Part shown: positions 43,207 through 51,850 of the stretch, in pieces
Layout of the letters: each line of letters starts with the position of its first letter
Position numbering within the stretch: the stretch's first letter is position 1
Assembly (NCBI RefSeq): GCF_026008495.1
Contig: NZ_BQUN01000137.1
Coordinates: forward strand, 87,062 to 151,061
Source: Streptomyces sp. A012304
GTDB taxonomy: Bacteria > Actinomycetota > Actinomycetes > Streptomycetales > Streptomycetaceae
Direction of reading: 5' to 3'
Length of the DNA stretch: 64,000 nucleotides
Notes under the pieces: generated by a model
The model's database searches: none
What the model was told of the DNA's origin: nothing
The model's input: only the letters and a program-made list of their open reading frames with translations
Program-made: the position numbers and the translations under genes

Positions 43207-43553
43207 CAGTGGTCCTCATTCCGGTTGTACGAGTACGTCGGGGCTTCGACGTACGTCGGGTTGCTGCGGTTGTTCTCGATGGCGGCGTACCGCCGGGGTG
43301 CCGGGAGTTCGGGGTCCTCGTGGATCCCGAGGGCTTCCTCCAGCTCGGCCTCCCGCCGGGCCATGTTGTCGCGGACGTCGAGCGCGAAGCCCACCGCGCG
43401 GTCCTTCAGGCGCGCTCCCGTCTCGAGGGCCTTGTTGGCCGCGGTCGCGGCGAGGCTCTCGGGGGTCAGCTGCCTCAGCTTGCGGTTGACCTTGGTGGTG
43501 GCCCACACACCGGCGGCGACGCCCGTGCTGAACCAGAAAGTACGGCGGAACAT
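43206..43553 (-). CDS. Small conserved actinobacterial protein (DUF6167-type)
   Basis: A 115-residue protein that begins M-F-R-R-T-F-W-F-S-T-G-V-A-A-G-V-W, a short membrane-anchoring helix at residues 4-19, then amphipathic helices with many Ala, Lys and Glu and a Tyr/Asn-rich end. It fits the conserved protein found upstream of alaS in Streptomyces. The function is unknown. It overlaps alaS by one base and follows the DUF948 gene by 9 bp, so all three are one unit. Confidence 0.75.
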   Translation of the reverse strand: MFRRTFWFSTGVAAGVWATTKVNRKLRQLTPESLAATAANKALETGARLKDRAVGFALDVRDNMARREAELEEALGIHEDPELPAPRRYAAIENNRSNPTYVEAPTYSYNRNEDH

Positions 43554-43562
43554 CGCTGGCTC

Positions 43563-44006
43563 TCAGTCCCTCTTTCCACGGGGATTGCGCTTGTCCCGCC
43601 GGGAGACCGCGCGGCCCACGATCACGGTGCGCCGGGGCGCCTTGGCGGGCATGTCGTCCTCCTTGCGGCCGCCGAGGGCCCGGCGCACGCCGTAGCCGAA
43701 GGCTGCGACCTTCACCAGGGGGCCGCCGAAGGTGGAGGCGACGGTCGTGGACAGCGCGGAGGCGTTCGAGGCGACCTCCTGCACGTCCGAGGCGATCGCG
43801 TCGACCCGGTCGATCTGGGTCTGCGCGGAGCGCACCGTCGCGGAGGCGTCGGCCAGCAGCGGGACGGCTTTGTCGGTCACGTCCGCGACCAGTTTGGTGG
43901 TCGCCCTGAGGGTCTGGGCCAGCCTCGCCAGCGCGACGGCGAGGAAGGAGACCAGGATCGCCCAGAACACGGCCACCAGGATTCCGGCCACCTCTCCACC
44001 GGACAC
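43563..44006 (-). CDS. DUF948-family membrane protein
   Basis: A 147-residue protein. An N-terminal transmembrane helix at about residues 6-27 is followed by a long helical region (30-95) with heptad-like Ala, Val and Thr, then a basic tail. DUF948 proteins resemble the membrane-bound partner of methyl-accepting-type coiled coils and general stress proteins. The start is a GTG at 44006. It lies upstream of the DUF6167-type gene and alaS. No biochemical role is established. Confidence 0.78.
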   Translation of the reverse strand: MSGGEVAGILVAVFWAILVSFLAVALARLAQTLRATTKLVADVTDKAVPLLADASATVRSAQTQIDRVDAIASDVQEVASNASALSTTVASTFGGPLVKVAAFGYGVRRALGGRKEDDMPAKAPRRTVIVGRAVSRRDKRNPRGKRD

Positions 44007-44133
44007 TGCGCACCCGCTCCCTGTTTGCTGACTGTTCGCTGACGCCTCTCTCTGGAGGCGAGCCTATCGCGCCGACGCAACCGTTCCGTACCGGATTAGG
44101 GGCCCTGCGCGGTGACCGGCTCCGGGTACGCGA

Positions 44134-44179
44134 AGGCCCGCCGCCCCGCCTGCCCCGAGGGGCAGGGGGACGACGGGCC
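44134..44179 (-). terminator. rpsD terminator
   Basis: An inner 8-bp stem (44149-44156 with 44159-44166) sits within outer complementary arms GGCCCG and CGGGCC (about 44135-44140 and 44173-44178). It follows the rpsD stop by 30 bp. Confidence 0.65.
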
Positions 44180-44208
44180 GAGGCGCGAGGTACCGCGACC
44201 GCCGAGGA

Positions 44209-44823
44209 TCAGCGGGCGTAGTACTCGACGACGAGCTGCTCGTCGCAGATCACCGGGATCTCCTTGCGGTTCGGCTCACGGTCCAGGCGGAACGCCAGGG
44301 CCTTGAGGTTCACCTGGAGGTAGCGCGGGGTCTCGCCGTCGGGGGCGAAGCCACCCTCGCGGGCGATCGCGAACAGCGTCTTCTCACGGCTGCGCTCGCG
44401 GACCATCACGACGTCGTCGGGACGGACGCGGAACGACGGCTTGTCGACCTTCTGGCCGTTGACCTCGATGTGGCCGTGGACGACCATCTGACGGGCCTGG
44501 TAGATGGTGCGGGCGATGCCCGAACGCAGGACCAGGGCGTCGAGACGGCGCTCGAGCTCCACGATCAGGGCCTCACCGGTCTTGCCCTGCACCTTGGAGG
44601 CACGCTCGTAGGCGCGGACCAGCTGGCGCTCGGAGATGTCGTACTGCGCGCGCAGACGCTGCTTCTCCAGCAGACGGACCTTGTAGTCCGAGTTCTGCTT
44701 GCGGCCGCGGCCGTGCTCACCCGGCGGGTAGGGGCGGGCCTCGAAGTACTTGACGGCCTTCGGCGTCAGCGCGATGCCGAGGGCACGCGACTTCTTGACC
44801 TTGGGGCGGGACTGGTTCGCCAC
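44209..44823 (-). CDS. rpsD: 30S ribosomal protein S4
   Basis: A 204-residue ribosomal protein. The N-terminal extension lacks the four cysteines of zinc-binding S4, so it is the Cys-free form. The S4 RNA-binding domain (about 94-160) includes L-E-R-R-L-D-A-L-V-L-R-S and A-R-Q-M-V-V-H-G-H-I-x-V-N-G. S4 starts 30S assembly. The GTG is at 44823. It is not in the alpha operon as in E. coli but stands alone, with 303 bp upstream, the usual Streptomyces arrangement. Confidence 0.97.
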   Translation of the reverse strand: MANQSRPKVKKSRALGIALTPKAVKYFEARPYPPGEHGRGRKQNSDYKVRLLEKQRLRAQYDISERQLVRAYERASKVQGKTGEALIVELERRLDALVLRSGIARTIYQARQMVVHGHIEVNGQKVDKPSFRVRPDDVVMVRERSREKTLFAIAREGGFAPDGETPRYLQVNLKALAFRLDREPNRKEIPVICDEQLVVEYYAR

Positions 44824-45126
44824 TGTTTTCGTCTCTTTCCTAGTTTCCGGCTTGTCAGAGTTGAGGGAGGTCGCATCCGCAGCCGGGGAATCCCGCCGGG
44901 TCCGTTACCGGACCTGGAGGACAGCCGCTCCCCTGGTCTGGGCACATACGTGCAGCACGCGAGTGGCCCACCGACCGTCCCGAGGCTTCGGGTGGTGGTG
45001 GGCTGCCCGCGACACCGTTCGACGGTGCGCGACGCTCCTGGAGCCGGTCCCTGAGGACCGGATCTCCGGCCGATCGTCCCGTTCTGACTGCACGGGACTC
45101 AGCACTTCGGTCGAGTCTACAGGGTG
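44824..45126. other. Gene-free 303-bp gap upstream of rpsD
   Basis: No credible ORF is seen. A perfect 7-bp stem with CTGA loop lies at 45044-45061. The segment from about 44824 to 44980 would be the rpsD leader and promoter. No tRNA or riboswitch shape was recognised. Confidence 0.5.
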
Positions 45127-46482
45127 CTAGGGCCGCCTACGACCGAGGTGCTTCCTGGTCCATTCGACGGCGTCCGCGTACCGCGCCTCGGCGCCGTGCC
45201 GGGTCGGGGTGTAGTACTCGCGCTCCTTGAGGGCGTCCGGCGCGTACTGCTGGGCCGCGATGCCCTCGGGCAGGTCGTGCGGATACACGTACCCCTGCGC
45301 GTGCCCCAGTTTCGCCGCGCCCTTGTAGTGCCCGTCCCGCAGATGCGGCGGCACGGGTCCGGCCAGCCCCTTGCGCACGTCCTCCAGGGCGGCGCCGATC
45401 GCGGTGGTCGCGGAGTTCGACTTGGGGGCCAGGGCGAGGGCGATGGTGGCGTGGCTGAGGGTGAGGGCGGCCTCGGGGAAGCCGATCAGAGCGACGGCCT
45501 GGGCGGCGGCGACCGCGATGGACAGCGCCTGGGGGTCGGCGAGGCCGATGTCCTCGCTGGCCGAGATCATCAGGCGGCGGGCGATGAAGCGGGGGTCCTC
45601 GCCGGCCTCGATCATCCGGGCCAGGTAGTGCAGGGCGGCGTCGACGTCGGAGCCGCGGATGGACTTGATGAGGGCGCTGGCGACGTCGTAGTGCTGGTCG
45701 CCGTCGCGGTCGTACTTCACGGCGGCCCGGTCGACGGTCTCCTCGAGGGTCGTCAGGGCGATCTCGGTCTCGCCCTTGTCGAGGGCGGCCCCCGCGGCGG
45801 CCTCCAGGGCGGTCAGCGCACGGCGGGCGTCCCCGCCGGCGATGCGCAGCAGATGCGCCTCGGTGTCCTCGGGGAGGGTGACGGCGCCCTTGAGTCCGCG
45901 GTCGTCGGTGAGGGCGCGGCGGAGCAGGCCGCGCAGGTCGTCGTCGGTGAGGGGTTCGAGGGTGAGCAGCAGCGAGCGGGACAGCAGCGGGGAGATGACC
46001 GAGAAGTACGGGTTCTCGGTGGTCGCCGCGATCAGCGTCACCCAGCGGTTCTCGACGGCGGGCAGCAGGGAGTCCTGTTGTGCCTTGCTGAAGCGGTGGA
46101 TCTCGTCCAGGAAGAGGACGGTCTCCTTGCCGAAGCCGCCGGTGGCGCGGCGGGCGCCGTCGATGACCGCGCGGACCTCCTTGACGCCGGCGGTGATGGC
46201 GGACAACTCCACGAAGCGCTTGTTGGTGGCCTTGGAGACGACGTACGCCAAGGTGGTCTTGCCGGTGCCGGGCGGTCCCCAGAGGATCACCGAGGACGGG
46301 CCGGCCGGGCCCCCGGAGCCCTCGCCGACCAGGCGGCGCAGGGGGGAGCCCGGCTTCAACAGGTGCTGCTGGCCCACGACCTCGTCGAGGGTGCGCGGGC
46401 GCATCCGGACCGCCAGCGGGCTGCCGGCGGGGTCCTTCTCCTGGCGTTCTTCTGCTGCGGCGGTGAACAGGTCGGGCTCCAC
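45127..46482 (-). CDS. rarA: Replication-associated recombination protein RarA (MgsA, AAA+ ATPase)
   Basis: A 451-residue clamp-loader-like AAA+ ATPase. Walker A G-P-P-G-T-G-K-T-T is at 69-77, Walker B L-F-L-D-E-I-H-R at about 122-129, and the sensor/arginine-finger region S-P-L-L-S-R-S follows. The C-terminal tetramerisation domain has A-L-I-K-S-I-R-G-S-D and A-S-E-D-I-G-L-A-D. RarA acts at stalled forks with SSB. The GTG at 46482 fits. It joins priA and ruvABC as a third replication-repair element of the window. Confidence 0.93.
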   Translation of the reverse strand: MEPDLFTAAAEERQEKDPAGSPLAVRMRPRTLDEVVGQQHLLKPGSPLRRLVGEGSGGPAGPSSVILWGPPGTGKTTLAYVVSKATNKRFVELSAITAGVKEVRAVIDGARRATGGFGKETVLFLDEIHRFSKAQQDSLLPAVENRWVTLIAATTENPYFSVISPLLSRSLLLTLEPLTDDDLRGLLRRALTDDRGLKGAVTLPEDTEAHLLRIAGGDARRALTALEAAAGAALDKGETEIALTTLEETVDRAAVKYDRDGDQHYDVASALIKSIRGSDVDAALHYLARMIEAGEDPRFIARRLMISASEDIGLADPQALSIAVAAAQAVALIGFPEAALTLSHATIALALAPKSNSATTAIGAALEDVRKGLAGPVPPHLRDGHYKGAAKLGHAQGYVYPHDLPEGIAAQQYAPDALKEREYYTPTRHGAEARYADAVEWTRKHLGRRRP

Positions 46483-46529
46483 GCTGAAAACCCTATGTCA
46501 CCCCACTGACAACGCCGTCGGGCCCGGGC

Positions 46530-47195
46530 TCAGGCCCAGAGCTGGCTGCCCCAGCGGGTGAGGATCAGCATGGCGATGATGCCGATGTGCGTCGCCGGAA
46601 GCACCCAGGTGAACTCGGCGAAGAAGTTCTTCAGCGGACGCGGGGCGGGCAGGAAGCCGTTGCGGATGTTGAACGAGGTCACGTACCAGAACATGACGAT
46701 CGTCGCGGCCCAGGCGAGCGAGCACCACAGGCACAGCGCGTTGATCCGGTACAGGGACTGGAACATCAGCCAGGCGCAGAAGACGACGCCGAAGAGCGTG
46801 CCGAAGTTGAAGGTGAGCCAGTACCAGCGCGGGAAGCGGGCGCGGGCCAGCAGGCTCATGCCGACGCAGATGACGATGCCGTAGCAGACCAGGCCGAGCA
46901 TCGGGTTGGGGAAGCCGAAGGCCTCCGCCTGCTTGCTCTCCATGATGCTGCCGCAGGACACGATCGGGTTGATGCTGCAACCCGGCGTGAACGTCTCGCC
47001 GGCCACCTTGGCCTCGAGGATCTTGAACTTGTCGATCGTGATGACCCACGCGGCGAGCAGTCCGGCCGCGCCGGTGATCACCAGCAGCAGGGCGAACGCC
47101 CGGCTGCCGCCCACCGCTCCCGGCGCGGCGGGCTCGTCGCGCTGCGGGTCGGGCTCGGGCTCCGTGGAGACGTCTTTGACTGTCGTCTTGCTCAT
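46530..47195 (-). CDS. Vitamin K epoxide reductase (VKOR) family protein
   Basis: A 221-residue protein with four to five transmembrane helices. The active-site C-L-W-C is at 155-158 and the shuttle cysteines Cys73 and Cys81 lie in the first extracytoplasmic loop. Bacterial VKOR reoxidises a DsbA-like partner using menaquinone to form disulfides outside the cell. The partner is not encoded in the window. The ATG at 47195 is used; a GTG immediately precedes it. The gene is 47 bp upstream of rarA. Confidence 0.92.
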   Translation of the reverse strand: MSKTTVKDVSTEPEPDPQRDEPAAPGAVGGSRAFALLLVITGAAGLLAAWVITIDKFKILEAKVAGETFTPGCSINPIVSCGSIMESKQAEAFGFPNPMLGLVCYGIVICVGMSLLARARFPRWYWLTFNFGTLFGVVFCAWLMFQSLYRINALCLWCSLAWAATIVMFWYVTSFNIRNGFLPAPRPLKNFFAEFTWVLPATHIGIIAMLILTRWGSQLWA

Positions 47196-47363
47196 CACGC
47201 CGATTCCGTCACTTGAGACTCGGACCATCTTCGGGCAGGGCCATTGTGCCGCACACGCGCGTGTGAGCACCGTTCGCTGCGCATAAGGGTGGGTGGACAC
47301 AGCGGTCAGGTGTTCGGTTCCGGACAACCCGCGGGAGACGACGCGGGGACAGCGGCCGGAGAC

Positions 47364-47405
47364 GCGAAGGCGCCGGGTGCCCCGCGGGGCACCCGGCGCC
47401 TTCGC
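47364..47405 (-). terminator. hisS terminator: perfect 42-bp palindrome
   Basis: The arms 47364-47384 and 47385-47405 are fully complementary over 21 bp with no loop spacer. It starts 9 bp past the hisS stop. In RNA the central bases would open to a loop. Confidence 0.85.
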
Positions 47406-47414
47406 ACGCGTGGG

Positions 47415-48677
47415 TCAGCCGAGCCGTGCCTCCAGCTCCGCCACGATCTCGTTGACCCCGACCGCCGTCTGCTCGCCGGACTCCATGTCCTTGAGCTGGA
47501 CGACCCCCTCGGCGAGGTCGCGCTCACCGGCGACGATCGTGTAGCTGGCACCACTGCGGTTGGCGTTCTTCATGGCGCCCTTGAGGCCCTTGGCGCCGTA
47601 GGAGAAGTCGGCGGCGACGCCGAGCTTGCGCAGTTCGGTGACCTTGGCGAACAGGACGCGGCGCGCCTCCTCGCCGAGCGGAACGGCGAAGACGCTGGTG
47701 GACGCGGGCAGGTCGAGCTCCACGCCCTCCGCTTCCAGGGCCAGGACCGTGCGGTCGACGCCGAGGGCCCAGCCGACGGACGGCAGCGCGGGGCCGCCGA
47801 TCATCTCGGACAGGCCGTCGTAGCGGCCGCCGCCGCCCACCGCGGACTGAGAGCCGAGACCGTCGTGGACGAACTCGAAGGTCGTGCGCGTGTAGTAGTC
47901 CAGGCCGCGGACCAGCTTCGGGTCGTCCTCGAAGGCGACCCCGGCGGCCGTGATCAGCTCGCGGACCTCCTCGTGGTACGTCTTGCAGGCGTCGCAGAGG
48001 TAGTCGCGCAGCAGCGGGGCGCCCGTGAGCTGCTTCTGCACCGACTCGCGCTTGTCGTCCAGGACCCGCAGCGGGTTGATCTCCGCGCGGCGGAGCGTGT
48101 CCTCGTCCAGGTCCAGGCCGCGCAGGAAGTCCTGCAGGGCGGCCCGGTAGACGGGGCGGCACTCCTTGTCGCCCAGGCTGTTCAGCAGGATCCGGAAGTT
48201 CCTCAGGCCCAGCGAGCGGTACGCCTGGTCGGCCAGGATGATCAGCTCGGCGTCCAGGGCCGGGTCCTCCGCGCCGATCGCCTCGGCGCCGACCTGGGAG
48301 AAGTGGCGGTAGCGGCCCTTCTGGGGGCGCTCGTAGCGGTAGTACGAGCCCGAGTACCAGAGCTTGACGGGCAGGTTGCCCGCCTTGTGCAGGCTGGCCT
48401 CCAGGGCCGCGCGCAGGACGGACGCGGTGCCCTCGGGGCGCAGGGCGAGCCGGTCGCCGCCCTTGGTCTCGAAGGCGTACATCTCCTTGGTCACGATGTC
48501 GGTGGACTCGCCGACACCGCGCGCGAAGAGCTCGACGCTCTCGAAGCCGGGCGTCTCGACGTAGCCGTAGCCGGAGTTGCGCAGCGGGGCGGCGATCGCC
48601 TCACGGACGGCGAGGTACTTGGCGGAATCGGGCGGCAGAAGGTCGTACGTGCCCTTGGGGGCCTTGAAGGTGCTCAC
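47415..48677 (-). CDS. hisS: Histidyl-tRNA synthetase
   Basis: A 420-residue class II synthetase beginning F-K-A-P-K-G-T-Y-D-L-L-P. Motif 2 with Y-R-Y-E-R-P-Q-K-G-R is near residue 115. The histidine-specific signature L-V-R-G-L-D-Y-Y-T-R-T is near 260, and motif 3 G-W-A-L-G-V-D-R is near 312. The C-terminal anticodon domain follows. The start is a GTG at 48677, 13 bp after the metallo-hydrolase gene. A longer frame upstream is not coding. Confidence 0.97.
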   Translation of the reverse strand: MSTFKAPKGTYDLLPPDSAKYLAVREAIAAPLRNSGYGYVETPGFESVELFARGVGESTDIVTKEMYAFETKGGDRLALRPEGTASVLRAALEASLHKAGNLPVKLWYSGSYYRYERPQKGRYRHFSQVGAEAIGAEDPALDAELIILADQAYRSLGLRNFRILLNSLGDKECRPVYRAALQDFLRGLDLDEDTLRRAEINPLRVLDDKRESVQKQLTGAPLLRDYLCDACKTYHEEVRELITAAGVAFEDDPKLVRGLDYYTRTTFEFVHDGLGSQSAVGGGGRYDGLSEMIGGPALPSVGWALGVDRTVLALEAEGVELDLPASTSVFAVPLGEEARRVLFAKVTELRKLGVAADFSYGAKGLKGAMKNANRSGASYTIVAGERDLAEGVVQLKDMESGEQTAVGVNEIVAELEARLG

Positions 48678-48690
48678 GGGAAGTCTCTCG

Positions 48691-49398
48691 TCACATTCCT
48701 CGTCGGGGAGCGTCCACGCTCCCGAGGCCGGCGGCCACCTGCCGCAGATAGGGGTTGGTGGCGCGCTCCTGGCCGATGGTCGTCTGGGGGCCGTGGCCGG
48801 ACAGCACCACGGTCGAGTCGTCGAGCGGCAGGCACACGCGGGCCAGCGAGTCGAGCATCTCGGCCATGTCACCGCCGGGCAGGTCGGTGCGTCCGATGGA
48901 GCCGGCGAACAGCAGGTCGCCCGAGAAGAAGACGGACGGGATGTCCGCCGCCTCGGGCATCCGGAAGGTCACCGACCCCTTGGTATGGCCCGGCGCGTGC
49001 GCGACGGAGAACTCCAGACCCGCCAGGGCCAGCTCGGTGCCGTCGGACAGCTCACGGACGTCGTCCGGCTCCCCCACGGTCAGCTCGCCCATCAGCGGCA
49101 TCCCTATGGACCGGCCGAGGGCCTTCTCGGGGTCGCTCATCATGTACCGGTCCTCGGGGTGGATCCAGGCCGGTACGTCGTGCGCCCCGCAGACCGGGAC
49201 GACCGAGGCCACATGGTCGATGTGACCGTGGGTGAGGACGACGGCGACGGGCTTGAGCCGATGCTTCCTGATCGCTTCCTCGACTCCGGGGGCCGCCTGG
49301 TGGCCCGGGTCGATGATCACGCACTCCTCACCGGCGGCGGGGGCGACGAGATAACAGTTCGTCCCCCAGGCCCCGGCGGGGAACCCGGCAATGAGCAC
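48691..49398 (-). CDS. Metallo-beta-lactamase-fold hydrolase (glyoxalase II-like)
   Basis: A 235-residue protein with the zinc motif T-H-G-H-I-D-H at 56-62, a later H-A-P-G-H-T motif (about 135-140) with the third His, S-G-D-L-L-F with the bridging Asp, and S-G-H-G-P at the end. These are the ligands of the glyoxalase II and related thioesterase group. The start is a GTG at 49398 (V-L-I-A-G-F-P). It is divergent from the cyclophilin gene and directly upstream of hisS, an arrangement conserved in actinobacteria. The substrate is unknown. Confidence 0.88.
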   Translation of the reverse strand: MLIAGFPAGAWGTNCYLVAPAAGEECVIIDPGHQAAPGVEEAIRKHRLKPVAVVLTHGHIDHVASVVPVCGAHDVPAWIHPEDRYMMSDPEKALGRSIGMPLMGELTVGEPDDVRELSDGTELALAGLEFSVAHAPGHTKGSVTFRMPEAADIPSVFFSGDLLFAGSIGRTDLPGGDMAEMLDSLARVCLPLDDSTVVLSGHGPQTTIGQERATNPYLRQVAAGLGSVDAPRRGM

Positions 49399-49579
49399 GA
49401 TCGTCCTTCGTTTGTGTCGGTACGGGTGGGCTTGCGAGCGGCTGTGCCCGTCGTCAGAGCCTACCGGCGCTGCCGTTTCCTCAGCGAACCCATATACGGT
49501 ACGGGGCACACGCGGGCGGTCGGCCCCGACTGACGCGCGCGTACCGGCCGACGTACGAGACGCACGAGGAGAGAACCCG

Positions 49580-50395
49580 GTGGTCACCCAGGAACAGCGC
49601 AAGCGTCAGCTCGCCCGGGAGAAGTTCTTGCGGCAGCAGCAGCGCCGCACGGCCGCGCGGCGCAAGGCCCGCATGCGCAACTCGGTGATCGCGTCGGTTC
49701 TCGGCGTGATCCTGGTGGGCAGCCTGGCGCTCTACACGACGGGCGTCATGAAGGACGACGACAAGGCGAACGCGAGCTCGGAGACGACGCCGGCCGCCAC
49801 CCCCAGCGCGGTCAAGGACCCGTGCGAGAAGCCCGCCGCGGGCTCGGTGAAGACGCAGACCTGGAAGAAGGAGCCGGCGGTCACCATCGACAAGTCGGCG
49901 AAGTACACGATGAAGCTCGCCACGACGTGCGGCGAGATAGACGTCGCGCTGAAGGCCTCGGCCGCCCCGCACACCGTGAACTCGTTCAACTTCCTGGCCG
50001 GAAAGGGCTACTTCGACCACACCAAGTGCCACCGGCTCACCACCAACGGGATCTACGTGCTCCAGTGCGGCGACCCGACGGGCAGCGGCAGCGGCGGCCC
50101 CGGCTACACCATCCCGGACGAGAACCTGAAGGACGCCGGTCTCAAGGGCAACGTCTACCCGGCGGGCACGGTCGCGATGGCCAACACCGGTCAGGCGCAC
50201 ACCGGCGGCAGCCAGTTCTTCCTCGTCTACCAGGACAGTCAGCTCCCGCCCAGCTACACACCGTTCGGTACGGTGTCGGCCGAGGGCATGACCGTCCTGA
50301 AGAAGATCGCCGCCGCGGGCGAGAACACGGGAGGCGGTGACGGCGCCCCGAACGCGACGGTCGTGATCAACAAGGCGACGGTCACGAAGTCCTGA
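49580..50395 (+). CDS. Membrane-anchored cyclophilin-type peptidyl-prolyl isomerase
   Basis: A 271-residue protein. A basic N-terminus (1-33, many Arg, Lys and Gln) precedes a transmembrane helix at 34-53. An Asp/Ser/Thr/Pro linker follows, then the cyclophilin domain from about 105, with F-N-F-L-A-G-K-G-Y-F-D, A-M-A-N-T-G-x-x-x-x-G-S-Q-F-F (200-215) and F-G-T-V. The catalytic Arg position reads K-C-H-R-L. It faces the outside and assists protein folding. The GTG at 49580 has AGGAGAG upstream. It is in opposite orientation to the hydrolase gene, with a 181-bp gap for two promoters. Confidence 0.9.
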   Translation: MVTQEQRKRQLAREKFLRQQQRRTAARRKARMRNSVIASVLGVILVGSLALYTTGVMKDDDKANASSETTPAATPSAVKDPCEKPAAGSVKTQTWKKEPAVTIDKSAKYTMKLATTCGEIDVALKASAAPHTVNSFNFLAGKGYFDHTKCHRLTTNGIYVLQCGDPTGSGSGGPGYTIPDENLKDAGLKGNVYPAGTVAMANTGQAHTGGSQFFLVYQDSQLPPSYTPFGTVSAEGMTVLKKIAAAGENTGGGDGAPNATVVINKATVTKS

Positions 50396-50537
50396 CGGCA
50401 GGGCGGCCAACTGCGCAATTTCGGTCGCGCGGGATGCGGACAGGCGACCCGCCGGTCGCCTATGTTGGCCGTGACGAAACTGTGGACGATGCCGGGGGCG
50501 CCGAAGCCCTGTGCAGGCATCATGTGGAGGAGGCGCT

Positions 50538-51767
50538 GTGAGCAGCGACCCGTGGGGCCGCGTCGACGAGACGGGGACCGTGTACGTGCGTACGGCCGAC
50601 GGCGAGCAGGTCGTCGGTTCCTGGCAGGCCGGCTCCCCCGAGGAGGCGCTGGCCTACTTCGAGCGCAAGTACGAGGGCCTGGTTGTCGAGATCGGCCTCC
50701 TCGAGAAGCGAGTGCAGACCACCGACCTGTCGGCGAAGGACGCCCAGACCGCCATCGACCATCTGCGCGAGCAGGTGGACGCGCACCACGCGGTCGGCGA
50801 CCTGGACGCGCTGCGGGCCCGGCTGGACAAGCTGGTGGCGACGGTCGACACACGGCGCGAGGAGCGCAAGCAGCAGCGCGCCAAGCAGTCCGACGAGGCC
50901 CGCAAGGCCAAGGAGGACCTGGTCGCGGAGGCGGAGCGGCTGGCGCAGTCCGACCAGTGGCGGGCGGCCGGTGAGCGGCTGCGGGCGCTGGTGGACACCT
51001 GGAAGGGCCTGCCGCGCCTGGACCGCAAGTCCGACGACGAGCTGTGGCACCGGTTCTCGCACGCGCGGTCGGCGTTCTCCAAGCGGCGCAAGCAGCACTT
51101 CGCGCAGCTGGACGCGCAGCGCGAGGAGGCGCGCCGCACCAAGGAGCGGCTGGTCGCCGAGGCCGAGGCGCTGTCCGGCTCGACGGACTGGGGTCCGACG
51201 GCCGCGCGCTACCGCGAGCTGATGGCGGAGTGGAAGGCCGCCGGCCGCGCCCAGCGCGAGCACGAGGACGACCTGTGGAACCGCTTCCGCGGCGCCCAGG
51301 ACGTGTTCTTCGCCGCCCGCAGCTCGGTGTTCGCCGAGCGGGACGCCGAGCAGGCCGAGAACCTGAAGTTGAAGGAGGAACTGGCCGAGGAGGCCGAGAA
51401 GATCCTCCCGGTCACGGATCTGAAGGCGGCGCGGGCCGCGTTCCGCTCGATCAACGAGCGCTGGGAGGCCATCGGCCATGTGCCGCGCGACGCCCGGCCG
51501 AAGGTCGAGGGCCGGATGCACTCCGTGGAGCGGGCGATCCAGGAGGCCGAGGAGGCCGAGTGGCGCCGGACCAACCCGGAGGCACGGGCGCGTGCCGAGG
51601 GTCTGACCGGTCAGCTCCAGGCGGCCGTGGACAAGCTGAGGGCGCAGATCGAGCAGGCGCGCGCCCAGGGCAACACCGCGAAGGCCGACAAGCTGGAGCG
51701 GGAGCTGGAGGGCCGTCAGGCGCTGCTGGACCAGGCCCTGAAGGGTCTGCAGGAGTTCGGCGGCTGA
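50538..51767 (+). CDS. DUF349 coiled-coil protein
   Basis: A 409-residue highly charged helical protein. Residues 45-125 form a coiled coil. Three to four DUF349 repeats follow, each about 75 residues with the W-K-x-x-G-x-x-x-R-x-x-D-x-x-L-W-x-R-F pattern (about 150-365), and a C-terminal coiled coil ends the protein. DUF349 proteins in other bacteria affect osmotic and DNA-damage responses, but no function is known for this one. GGAGGAGG lies 4-5 bp before the GTG at 50538. It is convergent with the caspase-like gene, separated by one hairpin. Confidence 0.82.
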   Translation: MSSDPWGRVDETGTVYVRTADGEQVVGSWQAGSPEEALAYFERKYEGLVVEIGLLEKRVQTTDLSAKDAQTAIDHLREQVDAHHAVGDLDALRARLDKLVATVDTRREERKQQRAKQSDEARKAKEDLVAEAERLAQSDQWRAAGERLRALVDTWKGLPRLDRKSDDELWHRFSHARSAFSKRRKQHFAQLDAQREEARRTKERLVAEAEALSGSTDWGPTAARYRELMAEWKAAGRAQREHEDDLWNRFRGAQDVFFAARSSVFAERDAEQAENLKLKEELAEEAEKILPVTDLKAARAAFRSINERWEAIGHVPRDARPKVEGRMHSVERAIQEAEEAEWRRTNPEARARAEGLTGQLQAAVDKLRAQIEQARAQGNTAKADKLERELEGRQALLDQALKGLQEFGG

Positions 51768-51811
51768 GGCGGTACTCGCCTCGCCAGGTCGTCGCCTCGC
51801 TGGAGGCCCGA

Positions 51812-51841
51812 AAGGCCCGTCGGTTCTCACCGGCGGGCCTT
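51812..51841. terminator. Bidirectional stem-loop between the DUF349 and caspase-like genes
   Basis: A 13-bp stem with one T-G pair (51812-51824 with 51829-51841) closes on TCTC. It lies between two convergent genes and ends 10 bp before the stop of the caspase-like gene. Confidence 0.75.
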
Positions 51842-51850
51842 CGGCGTGTC

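Noticed and set aside
41047..43695. An 882-residue open frame antisense to alaS
   Set aside because: It is a codon shadow of alaS. The protein is low in sequence complexity and has no recognisable domain.
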